From NCBI GenBank assembly GCA_026986885.1, contig JALSNT010000589.1:1-7377 (forward strand): a stretch of 7,377 nt of DNA, written 5' to 3'. This document shows positions 6,148 to 7,377 of this stretch, in pieces. Below the pieces are notes generated by a model. That model was not told the DNA's origin. It saw only the letters and a list, made by a program, of their open reading frames with translations, and searched no databases. Position numbers and translations under genes: made by a program. Positions within the stretch are counted from its first letter, which is position 1. Each line of letters opens with the position of its first letter. This stretch comes from Desulfobulbaceae bacterium (lineage in GTDB: Bacteria > Desulfobacterota > Desulfobulbia > Desulfobulbales > Desulfobulbaceae).

Positions 6148-7377
6148 ATGGCCATACACTCTTCACAAGATGATCGTCGGACAAGGGCTGCCGGTATTCT
6201 GCTGCCGATTTCCTCTCTGCCCGCACCTTATGGTATCGGCGATCTCGGCCCGTCAGCACACCGGTTTATCGATTTTCTTTACCTTGCCGGGCAGAAATAC
6301 TGGCAGATTTTACCGATCGGTCCCACCAGCTCAGCCTTTGGTAATTCTCCATACATGAGCTGTTCCGCCTTTGCCGGCAACCCTCTTTTTATCAGTCCGG
6401 AACTACTCATTCGGGACGGTTTGCTCAAACAGGATGAAATATCTACGGATTTTTTTTCCCAATACCTTGTTGAGTACGACAATGTACGCCAACACAGGGA
6501 CAAAATTCTTCATCTTGCCTGGAAACGATTCCAGCACGGAAAGCAGGAATTTTCTTTAGATGATTTTAAAAAAAGAAACCCATGGGTTATGACCTATGCC
6601 CTGTTTCTCTGCCTGAAAGAGTACTACGGACAAACACCATGGTACAAATGGCCCCAAAAAATTCGTTTTCTTGAAAACGGGGCAACAGGCAGGGCGGCAG
6701 ATAAATTTGCCCGGTCAATCAACTACCATATTTTCGTCCAGTATCTCTTTTTCAGACAATGGCATGAACTGCACGAATATGCCCGGAAAAATAATATCCG
6801 GATAATTGGTGATCTGCCGATTTATGTGGCCCTTGACAGCGTCGATGTCTGGGCAAATCAGGAAATATTTGCATTACAGGAAAAAAGCGGTCGACCAAAA
6901 GCCGTTGCCGGAGTGCCGCCCGATTATTTCAGCCCCGACGGCCAGCTCTGGGGCAATCCGCTCTATCGCTGGCATGCCCGATCAAAGACAATCAAGCAAC
7001 ACCTGTACGACTGGTGGCAACAACGCCTTGCGGCTGTTTTTGCCATGGTCGATGTCATCCGGATTGATCACTTTCGCGGTTTTGAATCATATTGGTCCGT
7101 CCCCGCTGACGCAAGAACAGCGAAAGCCGGCAAATGGAAAAAAGGGCCGGGGATTTCTTTTTTCCAGGAAATGGAAAATCGACTCGGACGGATGCCGGTT
7201 ATTGCCGAAGACCTCGGTCTTATCACCCCGGAGGTGGAAAAAATGCGGGATCAACTCGGCTATCCAGGTATGGCAATACTGCTCTTTGCCTTTGACGGCA
7301 ACGTGGACAACAGTTACCTGCCGCATAATTTTCATCACAACTGCGTGGTCTATACGGGAACCCATGATAATGACACG
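6148..7377 (+). CDS. malQ: 4-alpha-glucanotransferase (amylomaltase, GH77), 3' end cut off
   Basis: MalQ transfers 1,4-alpha-glucan segments between maltodextrins or glycogen-derived chains in the cytoplasm. The visible 410 residues start with the GH77 opening AAGILLPISSLPAPYGIGDLG (14-34) and continue with GQKYWQILPIGPT (48-60), IGDLPIYVALDS (220-231) and GVPPDYFSPDGQLWGNPLY (255-273). The catalytic set is complete: nucleophile D307 in RIDHFRG, acid/base E354 in VIAEDLG, and D407 in THDNDT. These match the spacing of D293, E340 and D395 in Thermus aquaticus amylomaltase. A family length near 500 residues implies about 90 residues lie beyond the window. The ATG is the first possible start because an in-frame TAA lies at 6139-6141. 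AAGGA ends only two bases before the ATG, unusually close; AGAAG at 6133-6137 is better spaced. It is transcribed away from the sigma gene, with no partner visible. Confidence 0.95.
   Translation, partial: MAIHSSQDDRRTRAAGILLPISSLPAPYGIGDLGPSAHRFIDFLYLAGQKYWQILPIGPTSSAFGNSPYMSCSAFAGNPLFISPELLIRDGLLKQDEISTDFFSQYLVEYDNVRQHRDKILHLAWKRFQHGKQEFSLDDFKKRNPWVMTYALFLCLKEYYGQTPWYKWPQKIRFLENGATGRAADKFARSINYHIFVQYLFFRQWHELHEYARKNNIRIIGDLPIYVALDSVDVWANQEIFALQEKSGRPKAVAGVPPDYFSPDGQLWGNPLYRWHARSKTIKQHLYDWWQQRLAAVFAMVDVIRIDHFRGFESYWSVPADARTAKAGKWKKGPGISFFQEMENRLGRMPVIAEDLGLITPEVEKMRDQLGYPGMAILLFAFDGNVDNSYLPHNFHHNCVVYTGTHDNDT

Noticed and set aside
5939..6259. Minus-strand open frame of 106 codons overlapping the malQ start
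   Set aside because: Its first third is antisense to the conserved GH77 N-terminus and the rest is low-complexity sequence from AT-rich DNA.

Overview
The window looks like chromosomal DNA from a Gram-negative, probably anaerobic bacterium. It has roughly even base composition, an operon for the futalosine (alternative) menaquinone route, and an RpoD-type sigma factor that keeps region 1.1. A Desulfobacterota (sulfate-reducer-like) host fits, but this is inference and no marker here proves it.

Layout: positions 1-3944 hold four tightly packed minus-strand genes transcribed mqnE > mqnC > aminodeoxyfutalosine deaminase > mqnA. mqnA runs off the left edge. The intergenic gaps are 15 and 16 bases, and the last junction is a 4-base ATGA overlap, so this reads as one transcription unit. 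Positions 3945-4114 separate it from an upstream minus-strand sigma factor gene (4115-5431) and contain a clear intrinsic terminator for the sigma gene (4042-4073). Positions 5432-6147 form a 716-base divergent intergenic region with several short inverted repeats and an AT-rich stretch, but no convincing gene. Positions 6148-7377 hold the start of a plus-strand 4-alpha-glucanotransferase gene (malQ) that runs off the right edge.

How the genes work together: MqnA dehydrates chorismate. MqnE joins the product to an adenosyl group by radical SAM chemistry to give 6-amino-6-deoxyfutalosine. The deaminase converts that to futalosine. MqnC cyclises dehypoxanthine futalosine. The hydrolase (MqnB) and the MqnD step that complete the naphthoquinone precursor are not in the window; they may lie beyond the left edge or elsewhere. 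The sigma factor and malQ have no obvious functional link to the menaquinone genes.

I found no mobile element, CRISPR array, tRNA, rRNA or clearly new system. The least explained DNA is the hairpin-rich intergenic region at about 5600-5940.
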